From NCBI GenBank assembly GCA_023429375.1, contig JAEYVY010000016.1, forward strand, positions 124,001 to 188,000: a stretch of DNA of 64,000 nt, read 5' to 3'. Each line of letters opens with the position of its first letter. Position 1 is the stretch's first letter. This DNA is from Bacteroidota bacterium (GTDB taxonomy: Bacteria; Bacteroidota; Bacteroidia; Bacteroidales; Tannerellaceae). The position numbers were made by a program, and so were the translations under genes. Below, one piece after another: positions 44,337 to 52,819 of this stretch. Below the pieces are notes generated by a model. It saw only the letters and a program-made list of their open reading frames with translations, was not told the origin of the DNA and did no database searches.

Positions 44337-45245
44337 TTATCTAAAGTTCAAGGTATATGATTTAGTGCGTTCTATTCCTTTGAGAATAATTTGATCGTCG
44401 GTCAATTCCAAAATGCCATATGCATTTTCATTTTCGGTTTCTACCATACCTTCGGTCGTAATGAAATGGATTCCCTGATAGGTAGCGAAATCACCAGGAT
44501 GATGATGTCCGGAGATACCGGCCTTCACACATGGATAGATGGTTAGCAAGTCAACTATCTCTTGATCATTGAGGGCCGTCAACCCTGGGGAAGCAGAGAC
44601 ATAAAGCGGATGATGAGAGAAGACCATTACTTTTTCATCCTTTTGTTGGGCTGCATCTAATTCTTGTTTTAGCCATTGCAATTGTGCTTTACTTATTCCT
44701 CCATTATAAGAGGCTCCGTTTTTGCGTCCGTTTTCCTGAATCGCTTTCATCATTGCATTCAATTCTGCTTCAAATGGAGTTCCTCCAATATTTGCATAAG
44801 AAGATACCTCATTCGTATTCAGCATAATAAAACGCCAACCTTTGTGCGTAAATGAATAATACGAAGCTGGCATTTTCAATTGCTTGTAAAGAACATCATT
44901 GTCTGTTATGCCATTATAATCGTGATTTCCGGGTGTAATACAGACTTTTTGATCCAACCTGCTTAAGCTATTAAGGATAGGCTCTAGGCTAATCGGTGTA
45001 TCCCTATCTACTAAATCTCCCAGATGAACCGTAAATTGAACATCTGATTTATTCAAATCACTAACTGCCCGATCAAGCTTAGGCAATGCATCGCGGTAAA
45101 ACCGGCTTCCTTTAGTTTCACAATCGCAATACTGTGTATCTGCAATTAAGCCTATACGAATCATTTTATTATCAGTTACGCAAGATGAAAATAAATTGGT
45201 AAACAAGACTACAATGACTAGTGACAACAAGTTTCGTTTTTTCAT
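44337..45245 (-). CDS. Calcineurin-like metallophosphoesterase lipoprotein
   Basis: A 302-residue protein with lipobox 'NLFSSC' (Cys22). Metallophosphoesterase motifs are present in order: 'GLIADTQYC' (D-x), 'VHLGDLVDRD' (GD), 'TPGNHDY' (GNHD), 'VFSHHPLY' (H) and 'SGHHHPGDF' (GHxH), all with intact metal ligands. It probably hydrolyses phosphoesters outside the inner membrane; the substrate is unknown. A related exported phosphoesterase lies at 48796. The gap to the next gene upstream (45430) contains a strong terminator. Confidence 0.88.
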   Translation of the reverse strand: MKKRNLLSLVIVVLFTNLFSSCVTDNKMIRIGLIADTQYCDCETKGSRFYRDALPKLDRAVSDLNKSDVQFTVHLGDLVDRDTPISLEPILNSLSRLDQKVCITPGNHDYNGITDNDVLYKQLKMPASYYSFTHKGWRFIMLNTNEVSSYANIGGTPFEAELNAMMKAIQENGRKNGASYNGGISKAQLQWLKQELDAAQQKDEKVMVFSHHPLYVSASPGLTALNDQEIVDLLTIYPCVKAGISGHHHPGDFATYQGIHFITTEGMVETENENAYGILELTDDQIILKGIERTKSYTLNFR

Positions 45246-45343
45246 ACAGAATAATTTTTAAGTTAGCTAGCGAGGATAGAAAGTTAGTTATTTTTTCCTT
45301 CATAGACTGCCATCCTCGGGATTAAGTGAAGGCGACAGCTATA

Positions 45344-45405
45344 CATAAAAAAAATCCCAATGTCTTTTAAGATAGACCGGAGTCCATATTAAAAGACATT
45401 GGGAT
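45344..45405 (-). terminator. Terminator of the Cys-pair protein gene
   Basis: A 17-bp perfect stem ATCCCAATGTCTTTTAA/TTAAAAGACATTGGGAT (plus arms 45354-45370 and 45389-45405), loop 18 bases, followed on the minus strand by seven T residues. Confidence 0.85.
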
Positions 45406-45429
45406 GCCTTATTCATAAGAATGCTTTAT

Positions 45430-45672
45430 TTATTTCTTTGGTTCAGCTTTTTTTGAGCAACAAGCCTTAGCATCCTTATTTTCGCCGTCTTTTTTGCAGC
45501 ATGCTTTCTTGTCTGCATCTTTGCTACAGCATTCAGACTTAGCTGCATCTTTTTGACAGCATTCAGTTTTCGCTTTTGTATCAGCGTCTTTCTTCTTGTT
45601 ATCTTGTGCCATAACACTTACTGCTGACATCAAAGCAAAAGCCATAATTGCAGAAACTACTAGTTTTTTCAT
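45430..45672 (-). CDS. Small exported protein with regular Cys-Cys pairs
   Basis: An 80-residue protein. The signal peptide (about 1-22, 'MSAVSVMAQD') is followed by a Lys/Asp-rich mature part with four Cys-Cys pairs at spacings of 10, 10 and 13 residues ('ECCQKDAAKSECC', 'KACCKKDGENKDAKACC'). The eight paired cysteines and charge pattern suggest metal binding or disulfide-linked repeats in the periplasm, metallothionein-like in spirit but not in family. It has its own -7 promoter and terminator, so it is an independent short transcript. I know of no assigned function. Confidence 0.8.
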   Translation of the reverse strand: MKKLVVSAIMAFALMSAVSVMAQDNKKKDADTKAKTECCQKDAAKSECCSKDADKKACCKKDGENKDAKACCSKKAEPKK

Positions 45673-45711
45673 TGTTTACTCAATTTAAATGATTTAAAAT
45701 TCATATCGTCA

Positions 45712-45719
45712 CAAATATA
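45712..45719 (-). promoter_or_regulatory. -7 element of the Cys-pair protein gene
   Basis: On the minus strand TATATTTG, 40 bases before the start codon. Confidence 0.6.
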
Positions 45720-45847
45720 ACATACACGCTATGAAATTAAAATCACGCATTTTGCAAATAAATATTAATTTGCACATAAAAAAATCAAACATGCTAACTC
45801 TTTGTAATTAATGGCTTAGCTCTATTTTGCCTCTATGGGATTTATTG

Positions 45848-45855
45848 TACTTTTG
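45848..45855 (+). promoter_or_regulatory. -7 element upstream of tcdA
   Basis: TACTTTTG lies inside a possible upstream extension of the coding frame (TTG at 45827), so the ATG at 45881 is the likely start, giving a leader of about 20 bases. Confidence 0.6.
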
Positions 45856-45880
45856 CGCTCGAAAATCAGAAATAGGGATT

Positions 45881-46681
45881 ATGGGCATAGAGCGTGGATT
45901 ATTTAACCGTACAGAATTATTGGTAGGTCATGATGTGATGGATAAAATCGGAGAAATCCGGATTATCATTTTCGGTGTTGGAGGCGTTGGCAGTTGGTGT
46001 GCCGAAAGCCTCATCCGGTCAGGTATTCGCCATCTTACAATCGTAGATTCAGACCGTGTTTGTGTCACGAACATTAACCGCCAATTAATGGCTACAACCA
46101 AAACCGTGGGACAGGTTAAGGTCGAAGTCCTTAAAGCTCGTTTGCTTGAGATTAACCCCAAAGCAGAGATTACAGCACTTCAAAAAATCTACGAAGCAGA
46201 AACGGCAGACTCGTTTGAATTGGACTCCTATGACTATATCATCGACGCCATCGACAGTCTTGAAAACAAAGCCGACCTGATAAGAAGAGCGACAAAAACT
46301 CGTGCCACCTTCTTCTCATCCATGGGTGCTGCCCTCAAAATGGATCCTTTAAAGATTCAGGTGGCTGAATTCTGGAAAGTAAAAGGATGCCCATTGGCTG
46401 CCGCACTAAGACGCAAAATGAAAAAAGGCGAAAAACCAGCCAAGAAATTCAAATGCGTATTCAGTGAAGAGCTGCTTGAAAATAAAGGTTCTAACTCTTC
46501 TTGCGGCACAGACAAATGTCTATGCCCCAAAACGAAAAATGGCCCTGGAGATCCAGACCTTGTCAACCATGAATGGTGTAGTTTGAAAGCCAAGATAAAT
46601 GGAACGATGGCGCATACGACAGCGATGTTCGGCTTTACCTTGGCTGGCTTAGTTATGCAAGACGTATATAAAGCTGATTAA
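45881..46681 (+). CDS. tcdA: tRNA threonylcarbamoyladenosine dehydratase
   Basis: About 266 residues from ATG 45881. A ThiF/E1-like enzyme that cyclises t6A37 to ct6A in ANN-reading tRNAs, using ATP. The dinucleotide motif 'GVGGVGSWC' (32-40), 'NINRQL' and 'DAIDSLENKADL' are family marks. The C-terminal part has Cys residues in 'SSCGTDKCLCPK', and 'NGTMAHTTAMFGFTLAG' closes the fold. The stop overlaps the convergent fimbrial-type gene by 4 bases. It lies about 3.7 kb from tRNA-Thr(CGT), a plausible substrate, though that adjacency is probably chance. Confidence 0.94.
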   Translation: MGIERGLFNRTELLVGHDVMDKIGEIRIIIFGVGGVGSWCAESLIRSGIRHLTIVDSDRVCVTNINRQLMATTKTVGQVKVEVLKARLLEINPKAEITALQKIYEAETADSFELDSYDYIIDAIDSLENKADLIRRATKTRATFFSSMGAALKMDPLKIQVAEFWKVKGCPLAAALRRKMKKGEKPAKKFKCVFSEELLENKGSNSSCGTDKCLCPKTKNGPGDPDLVNHEWCSLKAKINGTMAHTTAMFGFTLAGLVMQDVYKAD

Positions 46682-47616
46682 AAAGGTACTTGTATCGTAT
46701 CCTTCCAAATTCCGTTATCCTCTACTTCCAGCTCCAATGTATTTGAGTTGGAATTTGGAGCATAAAGGCTTCCTGTATATCGTGTAATCCGATTCTTCAT
46801 CACCGGTATCGAGTTTAATCGAATGGTATGGAGGGTATCCTGATTCGTATTGAATGTAATCAACTTTACTCCACTCAACAAGCTGGTATCGCCTTGAAGT
46901 GGTTCAGGCACAAAGGTATAAAAGGAATAGGTCAATGCCTCTTCCGGACTAGCACCTCCTGCAAGAGGATATTCTTTCTTTAGTGTCCGGGCTGTCACGT
47001 CATTAAAATCCTTTAGGTTCGTCGAATTATATTGTTCGTCAATTTCTATCGCAAATAAGGATGCATCCAACGGAACAGTCTTTGTACCGACAAATTCAAC
47101 TTTTGCTACCATACGTTTCAAGACAACCTCTACCTGTGTTTCTTCATTTTCCGGCCCGACAGTCATCTCTTTCGTCGCATAAAAGGCATCCGTTACTTCA
47201 GAAAAGATAGCTTGATTTCCGATCAAAACCACATCAGATGATGAATGAGCCACGAGAACAATGATATAAGTTCCTGCTTCTAACTCGTCATACAGATAAA
47301 CACCGAAATCATCGGAGTTTTCTTCGGTAAACGTTTGTGATTTTACAACAGCTCCACTTTCCTTATCGTACACAACATATTCTATTTGATTATATAAAAC
47401 CGCTTCGTCCGATTCGGTTTTTGTCTGGGGTAATGTCGGTCGGTAATCAGGAATACTACGGGTCTTTGAAAAAGGATAAAGCTCAAAATCTTGTTTTAGC
47501 ACATAACAAACAGGGTACTTTTCTGGATTAGTAATCGGATTTTCAACGTTTGAACAAGAACTGAAAATAGTTAAGCATAAAACAGCAATCATAATAATGG
47601 AAGGTATTCTCTCCAT
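46678..47616 (-). CDS. FimB/Mfa2-like fimbrial anchor lipoprotein (orphan)
   Basis: A 312-residue protein with lipobox 'TIFSSC' (Cys21). Two beta-sandwich domains with family-like features are visible: 'YVVYDKESGAVVKSQTF', 'LEAGTYIIVLVAHSS' and 'EVVLKRMVAKVEFVG'. These resemble the FimB/Mfa2 fimbrial anchor and minor-subunit families, in which the lipoprotein holds the fibre on the outer membrane. No major fimbrillin or chaperone-usher gene is nearby, so this is an orphan; it may be a surface adhesin-like lipoprotein. Convergent with tcdA, with a 4-base overlap of the two stops. Confidence 0.65.
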   Translation of the reverse strand: MERIPSIIMIAVLCLTIFSSCSNVENPITNPEKYPVCYVLKQDFELYPFSKTRSIPDYRPTLPQTKTESDEAVLYNQIEYVVYDKESGAVVKSQTFTEENSDDFGVYLYDELEAGTYIIVLVAHSSSDVVLIGNQAIFSEVTDAFYATKEMTVGPENEETQVEVVLKRMVAKVEFVGTKTVPLDASLFAIEIDEQYNSTNLKDFNDVTARTLKKEYPLAGGASPEEALTYSFYTFVPEPLQGDTSLLSGVKLITFNTNQDTLHTIRLNSIPVMKNRITRYTGSLYAPNSNSNTLELEVEDNGIWKDTIQVPF

Positions 47617-47731
47617 AGTTATTACATTTTAGTTTTGATTATTAAACAATTGTACTCCGTAAAGAAAACAATTCATTCTTACATTCTAAAATATTCTATG
47701 AAGAATTTTACCTCAACAGCACAATAATTTG

Positions 47732-47739
47732 TAGATTTG
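47732..47739 (+). promoter_or_regulatory. -7 element of the isomerase-phosphoesterase pair
   Basis: TAGATTTG, 42 bases upstream of the start at 47781. Confidence 0.55.
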
Positions 47740-47780
47740 TAAACATACAACTTTATTAATCAGCTAAAACACAACGAAAA

Positions 47781-48773
47781 ATGGCACGTCCGGTAACTTT
47801 GTATTCCCTCCAATGGGGTGACCTTGATTTAACTACAGTTTGCGAAAAAGCAAAGAGTTTTGGATATGACGGGTTAGAAATCGGTCTTCCCGACCATTTG
47901 GATATCCACAACACAGACCCCTCTTATCTTGGTAATATCAAAGCATTACTCAAGAAATATGACTTACAACTGCACACCATCTCGACTCACTTGATTGGAC
48001 AGGCTGTTTGTGATATTATTGATGAACGACATAAAGCCATCCTTCCTGATTATATTTATGGTGATGGTGATCCGGAAGGTGTACGTAAACGTGCTGCTGA
48101 AGAGTTGATCCGCACAGGAGAAGTAGCTGCCGAATTAGGTATTAAAACCGTGGTTGGTTTTACGGGAAGTTCTATCTGGCACTATATCTATTCATTCCCT
48201 CCTGTAACGGAAGATATGGTTAACAAAGGATATGAAGATTTTGCCAAACGTTTTACTCCTATTTTGGATGCTTACCAAAAATTAGGAGTTCGCTTTGCCT
48301 TGGAAGTTCACCCTACAGAAATTGCGTTTGACATAGTTACAGCCGAAAGAGCACTGAAGGCAGTTAATTACCACCCGGCCTTCGGATTCAATTACGACCC
48401 AAGCCACTTAGGTTATCAAGGAGTGGATTATGTTGAATTCATCTATCGTTTTGCGGAAAGAATTTTCCATGTGCACATGAAAGACGTGTATTGGAGCGAA
48501 ACTCCGAAACAGGCAGGTGTATTTGGAGGCTATGTAACCTTTGGCAATCCGCAACGTTTCTGGAACTTCAGAAGCCTTGGACGAGGAAGAATCAATTTTG
48601 AAGAAATTATACGCGCCTTAAATAGCATCAATTATGAAGGTCCGCTCTCTGTTGAATGGGAAGATAGCGCAATGGATCGTGAACATGGAGCGAAAGAATC
48701 CTGCGAGTTTGTAAAACGTCTGGATTTCCGTCCTTCAGCTCATGCATTTGATGCGTTCTTTGAGAAAAAATAA
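47781..48773 (+). CDS. Cytosolic sugar-phosphate isomerase/epimerase-family TIM barrel
   Basis: A 330-residue AP-endonuclease-2-like TIM barrel without a signal peptide. Likely active-site and metal residues: 'HTISTHLIGQAVCD', 'ALEVHPTEIAFD', 'FNYDPSHLGYQG', 'FHVHMKDVYW' and 'LSVEWEDSAMDREHG'. It is longer than the two exported members in this window and shares the long loop seen in inosose/hexulose-type isomerases. The substrate is unknown. It has its own promoter and runs into a phosphoesterase gene after 22 bases, so the two probably form an operon. Confidence 0.86.
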   Translation: MARPVTLYSLQWGDLDLTTVCEKAKSFGYDGLEIGLPDHLDIHNTDPSYLGNIKALLKKYDLQLHTISTHLIGQAVCDIIDERHKAILPDYIYGDGDPEGVRKRAAEELIRTGEVAAELGIKTVVGFTGSSIWHYIYSFPPVTEDMVNKGYEDFAKRFTPILDAYQKLGVRFALEVHPTEIAFDIVTAERALKAVNYHPAFGFNYDPSHLGYQGVDYVEFIYRFAERIFHVHMKDVYWSETPKQAGVFGGYVTFGNPQRFWNFRSLGRGRINFEEIIRALNSINYEGPLSVEWEDSAMDREHGAKESCEFVKRLDFRPSAHAFDAFFEKK

Positions 48774-48795
48774 TTTTTTAATCAATTAATATACA

Positions 48796-49791
48796 ATGAA
48801 ATCAGTAAACATTATCGTTCTATCACTCATGCTTTTATGCAGCATGAGTGTATCCATCTTTGCACAAAAGCCAGAACTAAAGTTTAATTCCAACAAAAAG
48901 TTTAAAGTCGTTCAGTTTACCGACTTGCATATTAAATATGAAGATCCGAGATCGGATATTGCTTTCGAACGGATACATCAAGTGATTAATGACGAGAAGC
49001 CGGATATGATTGTCTTGACCGGTGATATGATTTTCAGTAAACCGGGTAAAGAAAACTTAAGAAATCTGCTTAAGGCGGTTGCAAGTCATAACATCCCCTT
49101 CTCTATAGTTTTTGGTAACCATGACGACGAACAAGGGGTAACTCGTGAAGAATTAATTAAAATTTCAGATGAGTTTCCGAACAGCCTTACAGCAGACGAG
49201 CCCAACCTGACAGGTGTAGGCAACTATATCCTGCCAATTAAAGGTTCTTCCAGCAAAAAGACTGAGGCGTTACTATACTGTTTCGATTCAAATGCGTACT
49301 CCACAATTGAAGGAGTAAAAGGTTATGGATTTATCAATTTTGATCAAATTAACTGGTACCTCACAAAAAGCGCTGCCTTTACGAAAGAAAACGGAGGTAA
49401 ACCGGTGCCTGCATTAGCATTTTTCCATATCCCGCTTCCTGAATATGCGCAAGCAGCATCGTCTGAGGATGCACAGCTCTACGGAATCCGTCGCGAAGTA
49501 TCTTGTCCACCACAGCTGAATACAGGTATGTTTACAGCAATGAAACAAGCAGGTGATGTGATGGGCGTTTTTGTAGGACATGATCATAACAACGATTATG
49601 CTGTAAGCTGGCACGGAATCTTATTGGCGTATGGACGTTACTCGGGTGGTGATACGGTATATAACGATCTGTCAAATGGCTCACGCGTGATTGAACTGAC
49701 AGAAGGCGAAAGAAGTCTCCGCACATGGATACGTACAGCAGACGGCATATCTCAGGTGACTACTTTCCCTAAGGATTACATAAAAAAATGA
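48796..49791 (+). CDS. Exported metallophosphoesterase
   Basis: A 331-residue protein with a signal peptide (about 1-23, 'SVSIFAQ'). Calcineurin-type motifs are complete: 'QFTDLHI', 'VLTGDMIFS', 'VFGNHDDEQ', 'FFHIPLPEY' and 'VGHDHNND' (GHxH-like). Purple-acid-phosphatase-like members of this family act on phosphomonoesters or phosphodiesters. It follows the cytosolic isomerase gene by 22 bases; together they suggest processing of a phosphorylated sugar, but the cell compartments differ and the link is weak. The other phosphoesterase in the window (44337) is a lipoprotein of separate sequence type. Confidence 0.86.
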   Translation: MKSVNIIVLSLMLLCSMSVSIFAQKPELKFNSNKKFKVVQFTDLHIKYEDPRSDIAFERIHQVINDEKPDMIVLTGDMIFSKPGKENLRNLLKAVASHNIPFSIVFGNHDDEQGVTREELIKISDEFPNSLTADEPNLTGVGNYILPIKGSSSKKTEALLYCFDSNAYSTIEGVKGYGFINFDQINWYLTKSAAFTKENGGKPVPALAFFHIPLPEYAQAASSEDAQLYGIRREVSCPPQLNTGMFTAMKQAGDVMGVFVGHDHNNDYAVSWHGILLAYGRYSGGDTVYNDLSNGSRVIELTEGERSLRTWIRTADGISQVTTFPKDYIKK

Positions 49792-49808
49792 AACAGTATT
49801 TTTTACCA

Positions 49809-49839
49809 TTGGGCTAACTTTAATTTATAATTACCTTTG
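49809..49839 (+). promoter_or_regulatory. Promoter of the ddh-lgt-fprA-nagB operon
   Basis: TTG at 49809-49811, 20 bases, then TACCTTTG (49832-49839), a good Bacteroidetes vegetative promoter 31 bases before the ddh start. Confidence 0.75.
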
Positions 49840-49869
49840 TAGGCTAAAAAGTTATACATCTATTATTGT

Positions 49870-50766
49870 ATGAAGAAAATAAGAGCAGCCATCGTCGGCT
49901 ATGGCAATATCGGCCGATATGTACTTGAGGCACTAGAAGCAAGTGCCGATTTTGAAATTGCAGGAGTAGTAAGACGCAATCCGGAAGATATTCCCTCTGA
50001 ACTTAAAGCCTATAAGGTAACGAATAAGATAACTGAACTTGAACAGGTTGACGTTGCTATCTTGGCAACGCCTACCCGTCAGGTAGAGTCATTCGCGAAA
50101 GAGATGTTAGCCATGGGTATTAATACGGTTGACAGTTATGACATTCATGGAGGAATTGTTGACCTGCGTCGCTCGTTGGACGAAGTCGCTAAAGCACACA
50201 ATTCTGTTGCTGTGATTTCTGCCGGTTGGGACCCGGGAAGCGACTCTGTGGTACGTGCATTATTAGAAGCAATGGTTCCTAAAGGGGTAACTTACACAAA
50301 CTTCGGTCCGGGAATGAGTATGGGACATACAGTAGCCGTTAAAGCTATTGAAGGCGTCAAAGCTGCGTTGAGCATGACAATTCCTGTAGGTACAGGTATA
50401 CATCGCCGTATGGTGTATATTGAAGTTAAAGAAGGTTATGATTTCAAACAGGTAGCTGCAGCCATTAAAGCAGATGATTACTTCGCGCATGATGAAACGC
50501 ATGTGATGCAAGTGGAATGTGTAGATAATCTGCTTGACATGGGACATGGGGTGAATCTGACACGTAAAGGAGTTTCAGGTAAAACGCAGAATCAGTTGAT
50601 CGACTTTAACATGAAGATCAATAACCCTGCATTGACAGCTCAGATACTGGTTGCAGTTGCTCGCGCCAGCATGAAACAAGCTCCCGGGGCTTACACAATG
50701 ATTGAAATCCCTGTGATCGATATGCTACCTGGAGATAAGGAAGATTTAATCAGAAGATTAGTTTAA
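49870..50766 (+). CDS. ddh: meso-Diaminopimelate D-dehydrogenase
   Basis: A 298-residue NADP-dependent enzyme that makes meso-diaminopimelate from tetrahydrodipicolinate in one step, for lysine and peptidoglycan. The Rossmann motif 'VGYGNIGRYVLEAL' (9-22), 'VAILATPTRQ', 'SAGWDPGSDSVVRALLE' (substrate site) and 'GPGMSMGHTVAVK' are characteristic. Length is normal. First gene of a tight four-gene run; the next gene starts 2 bases later, so translation is probably coupled. Confidence 0.95.
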   Translation: MKKIRAAIVGYGNIGRYVLEALEASADFEIAGVVRRNPEDIPSELKAYKVTNKITELEQVDVAILATPTRQVESFAKEMLAMGINTVDSYDIHGGIVDLRRSLDEVAKAHNSVAVISAGWDPGSDSVVRALLEAMVPKGVTYTNFGPGMSMGHTVAVKAIEGVKAALSMTIPVGTGIHRRMVYIEVKEGYDFKQVAAAIKADDYFAHDETHVMQVECVDNLLDMGHGVNLTRKGVSGKTQNQLIDFNMKINNPALTAQILVAVARASMKQAPGAYTMIEIPVIDMLPGDKEDLIRRLV

Positions 50767-50768
50767 TT

Positions 50769-51587
50769 ATGTTATCATTCATCACATGGACTGCTGATCC
50801 GGCCATATTCACTATCGGATCACGTGAAATTCGTTGGTATGGCCTCGCGTTTGCGATAGGTTTTTCCATCGGTTATTGGGTAGTGGCTCAGATGTGGAAA
50901 AGAGAAAAACTACCTGAGAATTGGCTGGATTCCCTTTTTATCTATACGATACTAGGAACGGTGTTAGGTGCCCGCCTTGGGCATTGCTTGTTCTATGCTC
51001 CGGATTATTATTTAGCCAATCCGATTGAGATATTGAAAATATGGGAAGGAGGATTAGCCAGTCATGGGGGAACACTGGGTATTATCATAGCTACTTATGT
51101 CTATTCTAAACGAGTATCCCACAAAAGTATGCTCTGGACATTCGACAAACTGGTAGTCCCCACCGGACTTGTAGCAGCCATGATACGCCTTGGCAACCTG
51201 ATGAATCATGAAGTATACGGACACCCTACGGATAAACCTTGGGGATTCCGGTTTATTGAGAACCTGCATACTTGGAAACAAGGTGCTGAGCCAATTTTCT
51301 CTGCCCCCAGTCATCCGACACAACTATACGAAGCCGCTTGTTATCTGATAACATTCCTGGTTTGTTTATGGTTATATTTTAAGAAGGATGCTTATAAGAA
51401 GGAAGGGCTAATCTTTGGCGTGTTCATGATTGCCATCTTTACCAGTCGTTTCTTTATCGAGTTTCTAAAGAATGATCAAGAAGCTTTCGAAGCTGACATG
51501 ATCCTTAACATGGGTCAAATCCTCAGTATTCCTTTTGTAATACTGGGCTGCTGGAGTATCTGGCATGCACTAAAGACAAAACAATAA
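50769..51587 (+). CDS. lgt: Prolipoprotein diacylglyceryl transferase
   Basis: A 272-residue inner-membrane enzyme with about seven hydrophobic helices. It transfers diacylglycerol to the lipobox cysteine, the first step in maturing the many lipoproteins here (SusD, GalM, cupin and others). Key motifs: 'REIRWYGLAFAIGF', 'GARLGHCLFY', 'GGLASHGGTLG' (the HGG catalytic region), 'RLGNLMNHEVYG' and 'HPTQLYEA'. It starts 2 bases after ddh and ends 13 before fprA. Confidence 0.96.
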   Translation: MLSFITWTADPAIFTIGSREIRWYGLAFAIGFSIGYWVVAQMWKREKLPENWLDSLFIYTILGTVLGARLGHCLFYAPDYYLANPIEILKIWEGGLASHGGTLGIIIATYVYSKRVSHKSMLWTFDKLVVPTGLVAAMIRLGNLMNHEVYGHPTDKPWGFRFIENLHTWKQGAEPIFSAPSHPTQLYEAACYLITFLVCLWLYFKKDAYKKEGLIFGVFMIAIFTSRFFIEFLKNDQEAFEADMILNMGQILSIPFVILGCWSIWHALKTKQ

Positions 51588-51600
51588 TTAATATAGTTTT

Positions 51601-52794
51601 ATGTATAGATTGAAAGAGATAGCAGACAGCATTTACTATGTTGGTGTGAATGATCGTCAGAAAGCTGCATTTGAAAACATGTGGCCTCTGCCTTATGGAG
51701 TAACCTATAACTCCTATCTGATCATTGACGAGAAAAGTGTTTTGGTTGATACTGTCGATGTTTGCTATTCCGATGTTTTTTTAAAAAAGATAGCGGACGC
51801 ATTGAATGGTCGTCCTCTTGATTATTTAATCGTAAACCATATGGAGCCGGATCACGCAGGAAGCATTCGCTTGTTGCGTCAACAGTATCCGGACATGCAA
51901 ATAATTGGTAACAAAACAACATTTGGAATGTTAGAAGGTTACCACGGCATTACTACCGGATTGTTGGAAGTAAAAGAAGGTTCTACACTGAATGTGGGTA
52001 AGCATGAATTTACATTTTACATGGCACCCATGGTACACTGGCCCGAAGTGATGTTTGCTTATGAAAACACTGAAAAGATTCTATTCTCGGCTGATGCATT
52101 CGGAACATTCGGAACATTAGATGGTGGAGTAATTGATTCAGACATCAATATTGACCACTATTGGGATGAAATGTACCGTTACTATGCTTGTATTGTAGGT
52201 AAGTATGGCAATCCCGTACAACGCGCTTTACAAAAACTAGATCAGGTTGAAATCAAGACAATCTGCTCAACGCATGGTCCTGTTTGGCGTGAACATATTG
52301 CAAAAGCAGTCTCAATTTACGACCGCATGAGTCGTTATGAAGGAGAAGAAGGTGTTACTATCATCTATGGCAGTATGTATGGTAATACGGAACAAATGGC
52401 TGAAGCTATCGCCTACTCGCTTTCAGAAAATGGAGTAAAGAATATCGTGTTGCATAACGTGAGCAAAAGCCACGCTGCTGATATTCTTCGTGATGTATTT
52501 AAGTACAAAGGCCTAATTATTGGCTCTCCGACGTATTCCAACCAGGTATTTCCTGAAATCGAATCGATCATGAGTAAAATTGAGCTTCGTGAAGTAAAAG
52601 ACCGCATTTATAGTTATTTCGGTTCTTTCACTTGGTCTGGAGCAGCTGTTAAACGCCTTGCCGCATTCGGCGAAAAGATGAAATGGGAGACAACCGGAAT
52701 ACCCGTAGAACAAAAACATGCTCTTGCAGAAGCCAATTATGAGGCTTGCCTCGAATTAGGTAAGGCTGTTGCCGAAAAATTAAAAGGAAATTAA
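51601..52794 (+). CDS. fprA: FprA-type flavodiiron protein
   Basis: A 397-residue soluble protein with an N-terminal metallo-beta-lactamase-like diiron domain ('NHMEPDHAGS', about residue 80; further ligands in 'PMVHWPEVM', 'SADAFGTFG' and 'STHGPVW') and a C-terminal flavodoxin domain from about 255 ('IIYGSMYGNTEQMAEAI'). Such proteins reduce oxygen or nitric oxide with FMN electrons and protect anaerobes. All expected metal-ligand motifs are visible. Third gene of the operon with ddh and lgt, an arrangement that links oxidative defence with envelope synthesis only by position. Confidence 0.94.
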   Translation: MYRLKEIADSIYYVGVNDRQKAAFENMWPLPYGVTYNSYLIIDEKSVLVDTVDVCYSDVFLKKIADALNGRPLDYLIVNHMEPDHAGSIRLLRQQYPDMQIIGNKTTFGMLEGYHGITTGLLEVKEGSTLNVGKHEFTFYMAPMVHWPEVMFAYENTEKILFSADAFGTFGTLDGGVIDSDINIDHYWDEMYRYYACIVGKYGNPVQRALQKLDQVEIKTICSTHGPVWREHIAKAVSIYDRMSRYEGEEGVTIIYGSMYGNTEQMAEAIAYSLSENGVKNIVLHNVSKSHAADILRDVFKYKGLIIGSPTYSNQVFPEIESIMSKIELREVKDRIYSYFGSFTWSGAAVKRLAAFGEKMKWETTGIPVEQKHALAEANYEACLELGKAVAEKLKGN

Positions 52795-52819
52795 TTAAAT
52801 CTTTAAAACAACAAATACT

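Noticed and set aside
45426..45617. A second minus-strand frame across the Cys-pair gene encoding a Lys/Arg-rich peptide
   Set aside because: It overlaps the real gene in another frame; the other frame has a signal peptide, promoter and terminator, while this one has a repetitive basic composition typical of a shadow.
42128..46681. A functional unit linking tRNA-Thr and tcdA
   Set aside because: They are 3.7 kb apart with several unrelated genes, promoters and terminators in between; proximity is not evidence of a link.
46678..47616. A complete fimbrial operon around the FimB/Mfa2-like gene
   Set aside because: Neighbours are tcdA and an isomerase gene; no fimbrillin, tip or second anchor gene was found on either side.
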